From Flavobacterium kingsejongi (lineage in GTDB: Bacteria > Bacteroidota > Bacteroidia > Flavobacteriales > Flavobacteriaceae), in assembly GCF_003076475.1 (NCBI RefSeq), contig NZ_CP020919.1, forward strand, positions 2,976,001 through 3,040,000: 64,000 bases of DNA, written 5' to 3'. Below the pieces are notes generated by a model. The model searched no databases, had not been told where the DNA came from, and saw only the letters and a program-made list of their open reading frames with translations. Shown here one piece after another: positions 33,342-41,766 of the stretch. Position 1 is the stretch's first letter, and every line of letters begins with the position of its first letter. Both the position numbers and the translations under genes were made by a program.

Positions 33342-34739
33342 TTAAGCAATACTTTTTTTGGCTTGTGCCGGCAGCTTATAGACCAATAAGGAGAAAATAA
33401 TCAGGCATCCGATATCCAATACCATTCCGATCCTGAAAGCAGTATAAAAATCATCCTGAAGGGTAAAAAATGTTCCCCCAATCAATGTAATTCCCAATGC
33501 TGCTGCTGTTTGTTCAAAAGTGACATATACTCCGGAAGCTACACCTGCCAATTGTTTGGGTACATTTCGTAATGCCACATTCAATAACGACGGCAGTACC
33601 ATGCCAACTCCGAGGCCATGAAGACCGAGAAGTATACAAATGGAGGTGAAAGGAACATCCTGATACTTAAAAAATGCTGCCTGGAAGCCAATTGAAATAG
33701 CGATAAGAAGTGCGCCGAATTGCAGCACTTTTTTGCCATACTTCGGTGCGAAACGAATCGATAGCAGGGAGGAAACCATAAAACCCAATCCCTGGAATAC
33801 GACTATTATTCCTGAAGCAGCAGACGTCAGGCCCCGGCCTTCCTGTAGGTAAACGGAAAGCATCATAAAATAAGAATCCAGCATCATGAAAAAGAATGAA
33901 ACGGCAAAGATACCAACGGCGAAGCTGGAGTAAGTAAAAAGGGTAGGGTCAATCAGGGGTAACTGTTGTTTCCGGAATTTTTGACGTTGGGAATAGGCAA
34001 AAAATAAGAGGATTATAATTGCAGTTCCGATAGATATAAATGTCCAAGCCGGCCAATGCAAATCACGACCCAGTGCTAATGGGGCAATTAACGCAATCAG
34101 CCCAGAGCTGAGTAATAGTACACCTGATACGTCAAATTTTCCATCATGCCGTTCTGTAGCTTTGAGATATTTTTGAGCCCCCCAAAAACCGAGGATGCAA
34201 ATGGGCAGGTTGATGAAAAAGATAAGGCGCCAACCGGCAACTGCTCCGTTACTACCGGAAAGAATACCTCCTAATAATTGCCCGGACATTGTGGCAAGGC
34301 CGATAACAATCCCATAAATACCAAATGCTTTGGTACGTTCACCAGGCAAAGGAAAAAGGAACTGGATATAGGATAATACTTGTGGGGTCAGAAAAGCGGC
34401 ACTCATTCCCTGAAAGAATCGCGCAGCATTCAGTTGGAAAGCCGTTTGGGCCAATCCACAGGAACAGGAACTCACAGTAAAAAATACCAAAGCCCAAAGG
34501 TATGTCTTCTTCCGGCCGTAATAATCTCCGGCGCGGCTTCCGGTAATCAGGAACGAAGCGTAGGCAATCAGGTAGACTGCAATCATTAGTTGTATGGATC
34601 CACTGGAGGCCTGCAGGCTGTTTTGTATGGAGGGGATGGCGACGTTGATAATAAAAATATCCATAATGACCATGAAAGTAGCCAGTAGCAGGAACGATAG
34701 CGTTATCCATCTGGAAGATAATTTCATTGTTGGAATCAT
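33342..34739 (-). CDS. MFS drug-efflux transporter (DHA2 type)
   Basis: 465 residues with about 14 hydrophobic segments. The DHA2 motif A region reads GSRAGDYYGRKKTYLW, and motif C-like GLATMSGQLLGGILSG follows. The first segment holds FMVIMDIFIINVAIPSIQ, typical of EmrB/QacA-like drug:proton antiporters. The ATG at 34739 overlaps the TetR stop in an ATGA, which supports this start and translational coupling. It converges with the siderophore-interacting gene, leaving only 13 bases and no visible terminator. Confidence 0.9.
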   Translation of the reverse strand: MIPTMKLSSRWITLSFLLLATFMVIMDIFIINVAIPSIQNSLQASSGSIQLMIAVYLIAYASFLITGSRAGDYYGRKKTYLWALVFFTVSSCSCGLAQTAFQLNAARFFQGMSAAFLTPQVLSYIQFLFPLPGERTKAFGIYGIVIGLATMSGQLLGGILSGSNGAVAGWRLIFFINLPICILGFWGAQKYLKATERHDGKFDVSGVLLLSSGLIALIAPLALGRDLHWPAWTFISIGTAIIILLFFAYSQRQKFRKQQLPLIDPTLFTYSSFAVGIFAVSFFFMMLDSYFMMLSVYLQEGRGLTSAASGIIVVFQGLGFMVSSLLSIRFAPKYGKKVLQFGALLIAISIGFQAAFFKYQDVPFTSICILLGLHGLGVGMVLPSLLNVALRNVPKQLAGVASGVYVTFEQTAAALGITLIGGTFFTLQDDFYTAFRIGMVLDIGCLIIFSLLVYKLPAQAKKSIA

Positions 34740-35299
34740 AATAAGGATTGAATTGTCTTTTTTACCTGCACGAAAGGCCAGGTACTTTTATAAATACTGG
34801 CGGCTGTAACAGCCCCTTCAATAAGTAAAAATAACATATCGGCTAATGCTATTTTTTCTGTTTGGCTCTTATCGGGTATTCCTGCTATGATTTCCATGAT
34901 GTAGTTGCGTTGCAGGTCTTTATGCAAGCGTATTACATTCAGGATTTCCGTTTCACCTGAATTGATTTCCGCATTGATTTTATTAAAATGACAACCTCCA
35001 AATTCCGAGCTTTCCTGAAGTTCCATCCTGAAATCGACCAATTGCAGTATTTTCTTTTTTGGATCTTTCCCATTGATGGGATAACCGGCTAGTTTTTCAA
35101 GCCAAATTTTATTTTCATACTCCAGATAGGCGAGCAGTAAAGCCGTTTTCGATTCGAAATGATTGTATAAGGATCCAATAGCAATCGCTGCCTCTTTTAC
35201 AATCTGGTTGATTCCAGTGGCTGTATAGCCCTGGGTATAGAATAAATGGGAGGCTGTATTTATAATACGGTCCCGTACAGGTATTTTTTCGGGCATCAT
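34736..35299 (-). CDS. TetR-family repressor
   Basis: 187 residues from the ATG at 35299; the ATG at 35296 is equally possible. The N-terminal helix-turn-helix reads RDRIINTASHLFYTQGYTATGINQIVKEAAIAIGSLYNHF. The C-terminal ligand domain is divergent, as usual. It is followed directly by the MFS gene (4-base overlap), so it most likely represses its own operon until an efflux substrate binds. Inverted repeats stand just downstream of its -7 element. Confidence 0.9.
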   Translation of the reverse strand: MMPEKIPVRDRIINTASHLFYTQGYTATGINQIVKEAAIAIGSLYNHFESKTALLLAYLEYENKIWLEKLAGYPINGKDPKKKILQLVDFRMELQESSEFGGCHFNKINAEINSGETEILNVIRLHKDLQRNYIMEIIAGIPDKSQTEKIALADMLFLLIEGAVTAASIYKSTWPFVQVKKTIQSLL

Positions 35300-35332
35300 T
35301 TTTTTTACAAAGTAAATCAATTTATTTTTTAA

Positions 35333-35346
35333 ATAGAGTGATCTAT
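35333..35346. promoter_or_regulatory. Candidate TetR operator
   Basis: Inverted repeat ATAGA-GTGA-TCTAT between the -7 element (35361-35368) and the TetR start, where binding would block transcription. A second palindrome TATTTG-TG-CAAATA (35353-35366) overlaps the -7 element. Confidence 0.45.
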
Positions 35347-35360
35347 ATAATTTATTTGTG

Positions 35361-35368
35361 CAAATATA
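35361..35368 (-). promoter_or_regulatory. -7 promoter element TATATTTG of the tetR-MFS operon
   Basis: Full TAnnTTTG match on the minus strand, about 60 bases before the TetR start. Confidence 0.6.
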
Positions 35369-35413
35369 AATTATTACATGGTTTTTTAGTCTATGTATAG
35401 TATAAGGGGGGCT

Positions 35414-36085
35414 TTAATTGCCCCCCAATTGTTTTTGCATATCCAGTGTAAGCATATAATTCTCCGTTGTTGGGACAATTGTACGGCTCAGCTCTTCAAA
35501 ATCAGTATATTTTGTCCATAAAAAAGGATAAAAGGCAACAGTCTGATTACCATTCATATTTTCCAAATCGGTCTGCCAGCCTTTCCATTTAAAGGTTTGA
35601 TAAAACTTTTGAAGATCTCCGTTCAGTGCCCATCCGATAAAGTCAGAATAGCCACAGCCCAAATTTTCCCATTGTAATGTATCTTGTGGTAAATAGTAAA
35701 CCATACCGGGCTCATCGCCAATCCCACCCGCATTTAATGCAAAATAGCCACCAATTGTATCATCAGCAATGAGGAGATGTGTTGGTTGTTCGCTAACGGA
35801 GGTTACTGTTTTTCCCGTATTCCATTCCATGATGCCCCGGTCAAGTTGTGGGCTTCCGGATCCTAAAATCCTGATCCAGCCATGATCGATTAAGATGCCA
35901 CCCGTTTCATAGATAATGGCACCCATGGTAGAACGTGTAGTGACTTGCGCCTGCACTAATTCCCGTTCTGCCCGTGTTGCCTCCTTGGGTAATATTTCAT
36001 AATGATTGGTAGCCTCTTTCAGCCATTCCTGTATCAAATCCCATCCCGGATCTGTTGTATTAATGAGTTCGTTGATCGATTTCAT
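35414..36085 (-). CDS. DUF2625 family protein
   Basis: 223 residues matching my memory of DUF2625: an opening SINELINTTDPGWDLIQEWL, TTRSTMGAIIYETGGILIDHGWIRILGSG, and GGYFALNAGG..PGMVYYLPQDTLQWENLG in the middle. There is no signal peptide, so it is probably cytoplasmic. Function unknown; SMI1/KNR4-like immunity-type proteins share a similar look, but that is not established here. It stands alone between TetR and ettA. Confidence 0.82.
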   Translation of the reverse strand: MKSINELINTTDPGWDLIQEWLKEATNHYEILPKEATRAERELVQAQVTTRSTMGAIIYETGGILIDHGWIRILGSGSPQLDRGIMEWNTGKTVTSVSEQPTHLLIADDTIGGYFALNAGGIGDEPGMVYYLPQDTLQWENLGCGYSDFIGWALNGDLQKFYQTFKWKGWQTDLENMNGNQTVAFYPFLWTKYTDFEELSRTIVPTTENYMLTLDMQKQLGGN

Positions 36086-36235
36086 GATTATAAATTGGGT
36101 TTACAAAATAAATATACTATTTCTGGTCCAAGCGATTGTTATGACAGATTAAAAAAACATTTTTAAATTCCAGCACTTTCGAAACCATCTCTTAATAATT
36201 CCGCTGTACCATTTTTATTCTCTTTTATTTAGGGC

Positions 36236-36268
36236 TATATTTGCAGTTCTGAAAATACTATATATTTG
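36236..36268 (+). promoter_or_regulatory. Two tandem -7 elements upstream of ettA
   Basis: TATATTTG occurs at 36236-36243 and again at 36261-36268. The TTTG of the first is 17 bases before the second and so could serve as its -33 box. Leaders of about 85 and 60 bases are predicted. Confidence 0.55.
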
Positions 36269-36332
36269 TAGTAGGGAAACAGTATTCCGTGCCGGTATTT
36301 TAAAGTGTTATAAATAAAAAAATAAAATCAAT

Positions 36333-38027
36333 ATGTCAGACGATAAGAAAGTCATTTTTTCGATGTCAAAATTGAGTAAGACTTACTCAAGCAGCAACAA
36401 ACAGGTATTAAAGGATATTTACCTGAGTTTTTTCTACGGTGCTAAAATTGGTATTTTGGGTCTTAACGGATCTGGTAAATCATCATTATTAAAAATTATT
36501 GCCGGAGTAGATAAAAACTACCAGGGAGATGTTGTTTTTGCACCGGGTTATACTGTAGGGTACCTGGAACAGGAGCCCCTACTGGATGATACCAAAACAG
36601 TAATCGAAATTGTTCGTGAAGGTGTTGCAGAAACCATGACTGTTCTGGATGAGTTTAATAAAATTAACGATATGTTTGGCTTGCCGGAAGTATATGAAGA
36701 TGCTGATAAAATGCAGCAACTAATGGACAGGCAGGCTGACTTACAGGATAAAATTGATGCTTTGGGTGCGTGGGAAATCGATACCAAACTGGAGATCGCA
36801 ATGGATGCCTTGCGTACACCGGAAGGAGATACCCCGATTAAAAATTTATCCGGAGGAGAGCGAAGACGTGTAGCTTTATGCCGCCTGTTATTGCAACAAC
36901 CTGATGTATTGCTTTTGGATGAGCCTACCAACCACCTTGATGCAGAATCGGTACTATGGCTCGAACAACACTTAGCACAATATGCAGGAACGGTAATTGC
37001 AGTGACGCACGACCGTTATTTCCTGGATAATGTAGCGGGATGGATTTTGGAATTGGACAGGGGAGAAGGTATTCCATGGAAAGGGAATTATACTTCGTGG
37101 CTGGATCAAAAATCAAAACGTATGGAGCAGGAAGAAAAAACAGCTTCAAAACGCAGAAAAACGCTGGAGCGCGAATTGGACTGGGTACGTCAGGGCGCCA
37201 AAGGACGCCAGACCAAACAAAAAGCACGACTTCAGAATTATGACAAATTGCTGAATGAAGATCAAAAACAACTGGATGAAAATCTGGAAATCTATATCCC
37301 GAACGGGCCACGTTTGGGAACTAATGTAATTGAAGCGAAAGGTGTTGCAAAAGCTTTTGGGGATAAATTACTGTACGAAAACCTGAATTTTACATTGCCA
37401 CAGGCTGGAATTGTTGGAATTATCGGGCCTAATGGTGCGGGAAAAACAACTATTTTCAAAATGATCATGGGCGAAGAAACTCCAGACAAAGGAGAATTTG
37501 CTGTAGGTGATACTGTAAAAATAGCATACGTCGATCAGACCCACTCTAATATTGACGCTAATAAATCCATTTGGGAAAATTTTGCTGATGGGCAGGAATT
37601 AGTGATGATGGGTGGTAAACAGGTAAATTCAAGAGCCTATTTAAGTCGTTTCAATTTTGCTGGAAGCGATCAGAATAAAAAAGTCTCCATGCTTTCCGGT
37701 GGTGAGCGTAACCGTTTGCACTTAGCAATGACACTGAAAGAAGAAGGAAACGTCCTATTACTGGATGAGCCAACGAATGACCTGGATATTAATACGCTTC
37801 GTGCACTGGAAGAAGGGTTGGAAAATTTTGCAGGCTGTGCCGTAGTAATCTCTCACGACAGATGGTTCCTGGATCGAATTTGTACTCATATTTTAGCGTT
37901 TGAAGGCGATTCAGAAGTGTACTTTTTTGAAGGTAGTTTCTCCGAATATGAAGAGAATAAGAAAAAACGTCTTGGTGGTGATTTGACTCCGAAAAGACTG
38001 AAATATAAAAAACTGATCCGAAACTAA
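36333..38027 (+). CDS. ettA: Energy-dependent translational throttle protein EttA
   Basis: 564 residues, an ABC-F protein with two nucleotide-binding domains. Walker A motifs are GLNGSGKSS (near residue 45) and GPNGAGKTT (near 367); signatures are NLSGGERRR and MLSGGERNR. The arm between subdomains is long, and the C-terminus ends GGDLTPKRLKYKKLI, both typical of EttA. It binds the ribosomal E site and slows the first elongation step when ATP is low. It lacks membrane domains. Two tandem promoters and a strong terminator make it a single-gene unit. Confidence 0.94.
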   Translation: MSDDKKVIFSMSKLSKTYSSSNKQVLKDIYLSFFYGAKIGILGLNGSGKSSLLKIIAGVDKNYQGDVVFAPGYTVGYLEQEPLLDDTKTVIEIVREGVAETMTVLDEFNKINDMFGLPEVYEDADKMQQLMDRQADLQDKIDALGAWEIDTKLEIAMDALRTPEGDTPIKNLSGGERRRVALCRLLLQQPDVLLLDEPTNHLDAESVLWLEQHLAQYAGTVIAVTHDRYFLDNVAGWILELDRGEGIPWKGNYTSWLDQKSKRMEQEEKTASKRRKTLERELDWVRQGAKGRQTKQKARLQNYDKLLNEDQKQLDENLEIYIPNGPRLGTNVIEAKGVAKAFGDKLLYENLNFTLPQAGIVGIIGPNGAGKTTIFKMIMGEETPDKGEFAVGDTVKIAYVDQTHSNIDANKSIWENFADGQELVMMGGKQVNSRAYLSRFNFAGSDQNKKVSMLSGGERNRLHLAMTLKEEGNVLLLDEPTNDLDINTLRALEEGLENFAGCAVVISHDRWFLDRICTHILAFEGDSEVYFFEGSFSEYEENKKKRLGGDLTPKRLKYKKLIRN

Positions 38028-38032
38028 TTTCT

Positions 38033-38068
38033 AAAATCCCGATAGTCTTATCGGGATTTTTTTTTTTC
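38033..38068 (+). terminator. Terminator after ettA
   Basis: Arms AAAATCCCGATA and TATCGGGATTTT, then ten or more T. Confidence 0.9.
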
Positions 38069-38079
38069 AATTTTAAGCG

Positions 38080-38087
38080 TAGATTTG
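38080..38087 (+). promoter_or_regulatory. -7 promoter element TAGATTTG of the hybrid kinase gene
   Basis: Full TAnnTTTG match, 31 bases before the ATG at 38119. Confidence 0.55.
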
Positions 38088-38118
38088 CAATCCCAATCTT
38101 ATTGAAAGTCCTACACTT

Positions 38119-40317
38119 ATGTCAAAAATTACCTTGTTATTTTTGAACATTTTTTTTCTAACTGTTTTTCCTGTGCCTTCTCAGGAAAAGGATACCATTA
38201 GAGAAGAAAAGCTCTATAAGTCCATCCTTAAAGGTGAAAACCTTTTAACAGCTATGGAGTATAAAGAATGTCTTGAACTCTGTCAGTACAACATCAAAGA
38301 GTCCCTGAAACTCCATAATGACTATTATACTACGATATCCTATAATACGATTGCCGGCGTATATGAAGTGCTGAAAGAAACAGATAAGGCGCTTTACTAT
38401 TACAATAAAGCATTGCACCACGCCCAAAAATCCAGGAATGATAAAACGATGAACTGGATTTATAATAATCTTGGAAACATCTACCTGTTTGACAAGAAAA
38501 ATGCGGACAAAGGGATTGAGCTGTATATAAAATCATTGCAGCTGAGTGAAAAGATAAAAGACACCACTGAAATCAATTATACGAGACTCAATTTAGGCTG
38601 GGCTTATTTTTGTAAGGAGGAATATGAAAAAGGATTTTCAGAAATAGAATTTGTAAAAAAACATCCAAAATTTAGTGCAGACGCCGATTCTCAACTGATC
38701 CTCAATACCCTTTATGGTATTTATTACAGCCATATAAAAGACATCAAAAAAGCAGATTATTATTTTGACAAAGCCATTAGAATAGGGGAGCAAAATGATA
38801 AATCACTGGAACTTGCAGAGACCTACAATCAATATTCCACGCATCTGTTTAGCATCGGCAATTACAAACAGGCTTACCTGATCAGTGAAAAAGAGAAAAT
38901 CCTTCAAAAAGCGATATTTACCAGCACTAAACTGAGGAATGCTCAGATGGCCTGTGCCAGTTTTGAAATTGATGAATTCAAGCGGGAAATCGATAAGATT
39001 GAAAGTGAAAATAAAGTACACGAACAAAATCTTATGATGTCAAGGATTATTGTTGTTTTGGCCATTGTTATTATGGTGTTCCTATTATTATTGCTATTTT
39101 CCCTTTACCGTAATATAAAATTCAGGAAGAAGATTAATGCCTATCTCACTTCTGAAAATGTAGAGCTGGCCGAAGCCAAAAACCGGGCCGAGGAATCTTC
39201 CATACTCAAAAGCCAGTTTATTTCGACTATTAGCCATGAATTGCGTACGCCTTTATATGGTGTTATTGGAATGACCAATATTATCCGGGAAGAGCATCCC
39301 GAATTGGAAGATAATCCCCATTTTAAATCCCTGCAGTTTTCTTCTACCCACTTGCTCAAACTGATCAATGAGATCCTGCTGATCAATAAAATAGAAGACA
39401 AAAAAGCTACCAGAAAATTTACTGCGTTTCAATTGTCCGATGAAATAAATACAATCAAAGACAGCCTGGATTATATTGCGCACCGCAATAAAAATGAAAT
39501 CAGGATTGAAATCGATCCCGATATCCCGGAATCCCTTATAGGCGATAAAATTATGTTGTCACAGGTATTGGTCAACCTAACGAGTAACGCACTTAAATTT
39601 ACTACAAATGGGCAGGTATGCCTAATCGTTGACCTGATTGGGATTGATAATGGATATTGTACGATGCGTTTCAAAGTAATGGACACGGGTTGTGGTATTG
39701 ACATCCAGGATCAGAAAAAGATTTTTGATAAATTTGTACAGATTAACCGCAAAGAAGAGGATTATCAGGGCACAGGACTGGGATTATCCATTGTAAAAGC
39801 ACTTTTAGACGCTCAGGGCAGTGAAATAATCCTGGAAAGTAACAAGAATGTAGGCTCAGTCTTTATCTTTACGCTTCGGTTCGAAATCGACAATGCGATA
39901 ACCTATCCAACCGCCCATAAACAACTGAATATAAACGTGCTGTATCAATACAAAGTTTTAATAGTAGAAGACAATAAAATCAACCAAATGGTCACCCGTA
40001 AAATCCTCGAGAAAAAGCAGTGCGAATGCGTATTGGCTGAAAGCGGGGCAGAAGCGGTGGCACTTTTGGAAACGGAAACATTTGATGTAGTCCTGATGGA
40101 TATTAATATGCCGGTGATGAATGGATTTGAAACGACACGCCTGATTCGCAGTAAGGGAATTACCACACCGGTAATTGCGCTTACAGCATTTGATAAAAAC
40201 CAGATTGTAGAGGAAGTATATGCATCCGGTATGGATGGTATCATTATCAAGCCTTTTGAGCCGGAAAAATTGTTCAGTATGATTGAAGAGTTAACCCATA
40301 AAAAAAACGCTGATTAA
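38119..40317 (+). CDS. TPR-containing hybrid histidine kinase/response regulator
   Basis: 732 residues. A signal peptide (about 1-21, ending VPS) leads a periplasmic TPR-like region (about 40-290, e.g. ALYYYNKALHHAQKS). A membrane span lies near 308-328. The cytoplasmic part has a dimerisation H-box ISHELRTPLYG with H373, an ATPase domain with DTGCGI and GTGLGLSIVKAL, and a C-terminal receiver with phospho-acceptor D661 in LMDINMPVMNG. There is no output DNA-binding domain, so it must relay to a partner. It overlaps the convergent helicase gene by 4 bases. Signal unknown. Confidence 0.92.
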   Translation: MSKITLLFLNIFFLTVFPVPSQEKDTIREEKLYKSILKGENLLTAMEYKECLELCQYNIKESLKLHNDYYTTISYNTIAGVYEVLKETDKALYYYNKALHHAQKSRNDKTMNWIYNNLGNIYLFDKKNADKGIELYIKSLQLSEKIKDTTEINYTRLNLGWAYFCKEEYEKGFSEIEFVKKHPKFSADADSQLILNTLYGIYYSHIKDIKKADYYFDKAIRIGEQNDKSLELAETYNQYSTHLFSIGNYKQAYLISEKEKILQKAIFTSTKLRNAQMACASFEIDEFKREIDKIESENKVHEQNLMMSRIIVVLAIVIMVFLLLLLFSLYRNIKFRKKINAYLTSENVELAEAKNRAEESSILKSQFISTISHELRTPLYGVIGMTNIIREEHPELEDNPHFKSLQFSSTHLLKLINEILLINKIEDKKATRKFTAFQLSDEINTIKDSLDYIAHRNKNEIRIEIDPDIPESLIGDKIMLSQVLVNLTSNALKFTTNGQVCLIVDLIGIDNGYCTMRFKVMDTGCGIDIQDQKKIFDKFVQINRKEEDYQGTGLGLSIVKALLDAQGSEIILESNKNVGSVFIFTLRFEIDNAITYPTAHKQLNINVLYQYKVLIVEDNKINQMVTRKILEKKQCECVLAESGAEAVALLETETFDVVLMDINMPVMNGFETTRLIRSKGITTPVIALTAFDKNQIVEEVYASGMDGIIIKPFEPEKLFSMIEELTHKKNAD

Positions 40318-40332
40318 TACCAGCGTTTTTTG
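40301..40332. terminator. Bidirectional terminator inside two converging gene ends
   Basis: Arms AACGCTG and CAGCGTT, flanked by A and T runs, around a loop that holds both stop codons. It serves the kinase and the helicase gene. Confidence 0.8.
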
Positions 40333-41573
40333 TTTTGTTTTGAAGCATCCGATTTTCGTGATTTAGTACGTTCTCCGCCACGGTTGGAATTGCCTTGTTT
40401 TTTTTCTGTGGTTGCACTTCCGCCGCCACTTCCTTCCGCCCATGGATAAGGATGGTCTTCTATCGTTTTTACATTCACTTTAATAAGCTTTTGGATATCG
40501 GACCAGTAGGCCTTTTCATCTTTACTGCAAAAAGAAATTGCGATTCCACCATTTCCAGCACGTCCGGTTCTACCAATACGATGTACATACGTTTCAGGGA
40601 TATTGGGAAGGTCGAAATTGATTACAAAAGGTAACTGGTCTATATCGATACCACGGGCAGCAATATCCGTAGCTACCAGTACACCGACTTCTTTCGTTTT
40701 AAAATGCTCCAATGCCCTTTGTCTGGCATTTTGGGATTTGTCACCGTGAATTGCTTCGGCATTGATTCCGTTTTTCTTCAGGGCTTTTACAACATTATCA
40801 GCACCGTGCTTGGTTCTTGTAAAAACCAATACATCGGATAAATCGTCATTTTTGATCAGGTGATACAGTAATTGCCTTTTATTTTCTTTTTCAACAAAAT
40901 AAACGCGTTGTTCTACAGTTTCTGCTGTGGAAGAGACAGGAGATACGGTAACATATTCCGGAGATTTCAGGAAGGCATCTGCCAGTTCCCGGATCGCCAT
41001 AGGCATTGTAGCAGAAAACAATAAGGTTTGTCGGTTGGACGGGGTCAGTTTGACGATTTTTTTCACATCGTTGATGAATCCCATATCCAGCATTTGATCT
41101 GCTTCATCCAGTACAAGAAAGTGCAATTGATCAAGATCAATAAATCCCTGCTTGTGTAAATCCAGTAATCTTCCCGGAGTAGCGATAAGCACATCGACTC
41201 CTTTTTTTAATTTGTCTACCTGCGGCACCTGTGATACACCACCAAAAATAGTAAGTTGTACCAGGTTAGTATATTTTCCATAAGCATCAAAACTTTCTCC
41301 AATTTGTATGGCAAGTTCCCGGGTTGGAGTTACAATCAGGGCACGGATTTGTTTTGCTTTTTTGGATGACCCTACCATATGATGCAAATGATTGATGATC
41401 GGGATTGCAAAAGCAGCCGTTTTACCGGTTCCGGTCTGTGCACAGCCAATGAGGTCAGTTCCTTTCAATATGATCGGGATAGCCTGTTGCTGTATCGGCG
41501 TGGGTGTGTTATAGCCTTCGTCAATGAGGGCTCTTTGAATACTTTTATTTAATGATAAATCTTCGAATTTCAT
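40314..41573 (-). CDS. DEAD-box RNA helicase (RhlE-like)
   Basis: 419 residues. Q motif GYNTPTPIQQQAIP, Walker A AQTGTGKTAAFAIP, DEAD in VLDEADQMLDMGF, SAT in LFSATMP, and HRIGRTGRAG in domain 2 are all present. The C-terminal tail after residue ~375 is G/S/K/R-rich (GGSATTEKKQGNSNRGGERTK) and probably binds RNA. RhlE-type helicases remodel RNA in ribosome assembly and decay, often in the cold. A -7 element lies at 41619-41626. Confidence 0.93.
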   Translation of the reverse strand: MKFEDLSLNKSIQRALIDEGYNTPTPIQQQAIPIILKGTDLIGCAQTGTGKTAAFAIPIINHLHHMVGSSKKAKQIRALIVTPTRELAIQIGESFDAYGKYTNLVQLTIFGGVSQVPQVDKLKKGVDVLIATPGRLLDLHKQGFIDLDQLHFLVLDEADQMLDMGFINDVKKIVKLTPSNRQTLLFSATMPMAIRELADAFLKSPEYVTVSPVSSTAETVEQRVYFVEKENKRQLLYHLIKNDDLSDVLVFTRTKHGADNVVKALKKNGINAEAIHGDKSQNARQRALEHFKTKEVGVLVATDIAARGIDIDQLPFVINFDLPNIPETYVHRIGRTGRAGNGGIAISFCSKDEKAYWSDIQKLIKVNVKTIEDHPYPWAEGSGGGSATTEKKQGNSNRGGERTKSRKSDASKQNKKRWY

Positions 41574-41618
41574 AAGTGTATTTTGTGCTTTAGTGATAAA
41601 GCCATTATAATGATGTTA

Positions 41619-41626
41619 CAAAGGTA
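41619..41626 (-). promoter_or_regulatory. -7 promoter element TACCTTTG of the helicase gene
   Basis: Full TAnnTTTG match on the minus strand, 45 bases before the ATG at 41573. Confidence 0.55.
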
Positions 41627-41708
41627 ACTTTATTCTTGTAAATAGCATGAACTAAATTGTGCCATCCGTGCGGTAACGACTTGATTTCTTCTTATAGCGA
41701 TAAATAAA

Positions 41709-41743
41709 AAACTCCGGCACCTTTTTAGGGTATGCCGGAGTTT
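41709..41743 (-). terminator. Terminator of the RND efflux operon
   Basis: Arms AAACTCCGGCA and TGCCGGAGTTT, with a T-run in the minus direction. It lies 23 bases beyond the RND stop codon. Confidence 0.8.
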
Positions 41744-41766
41744 CAACCAAATCAACTTTAATCAAC

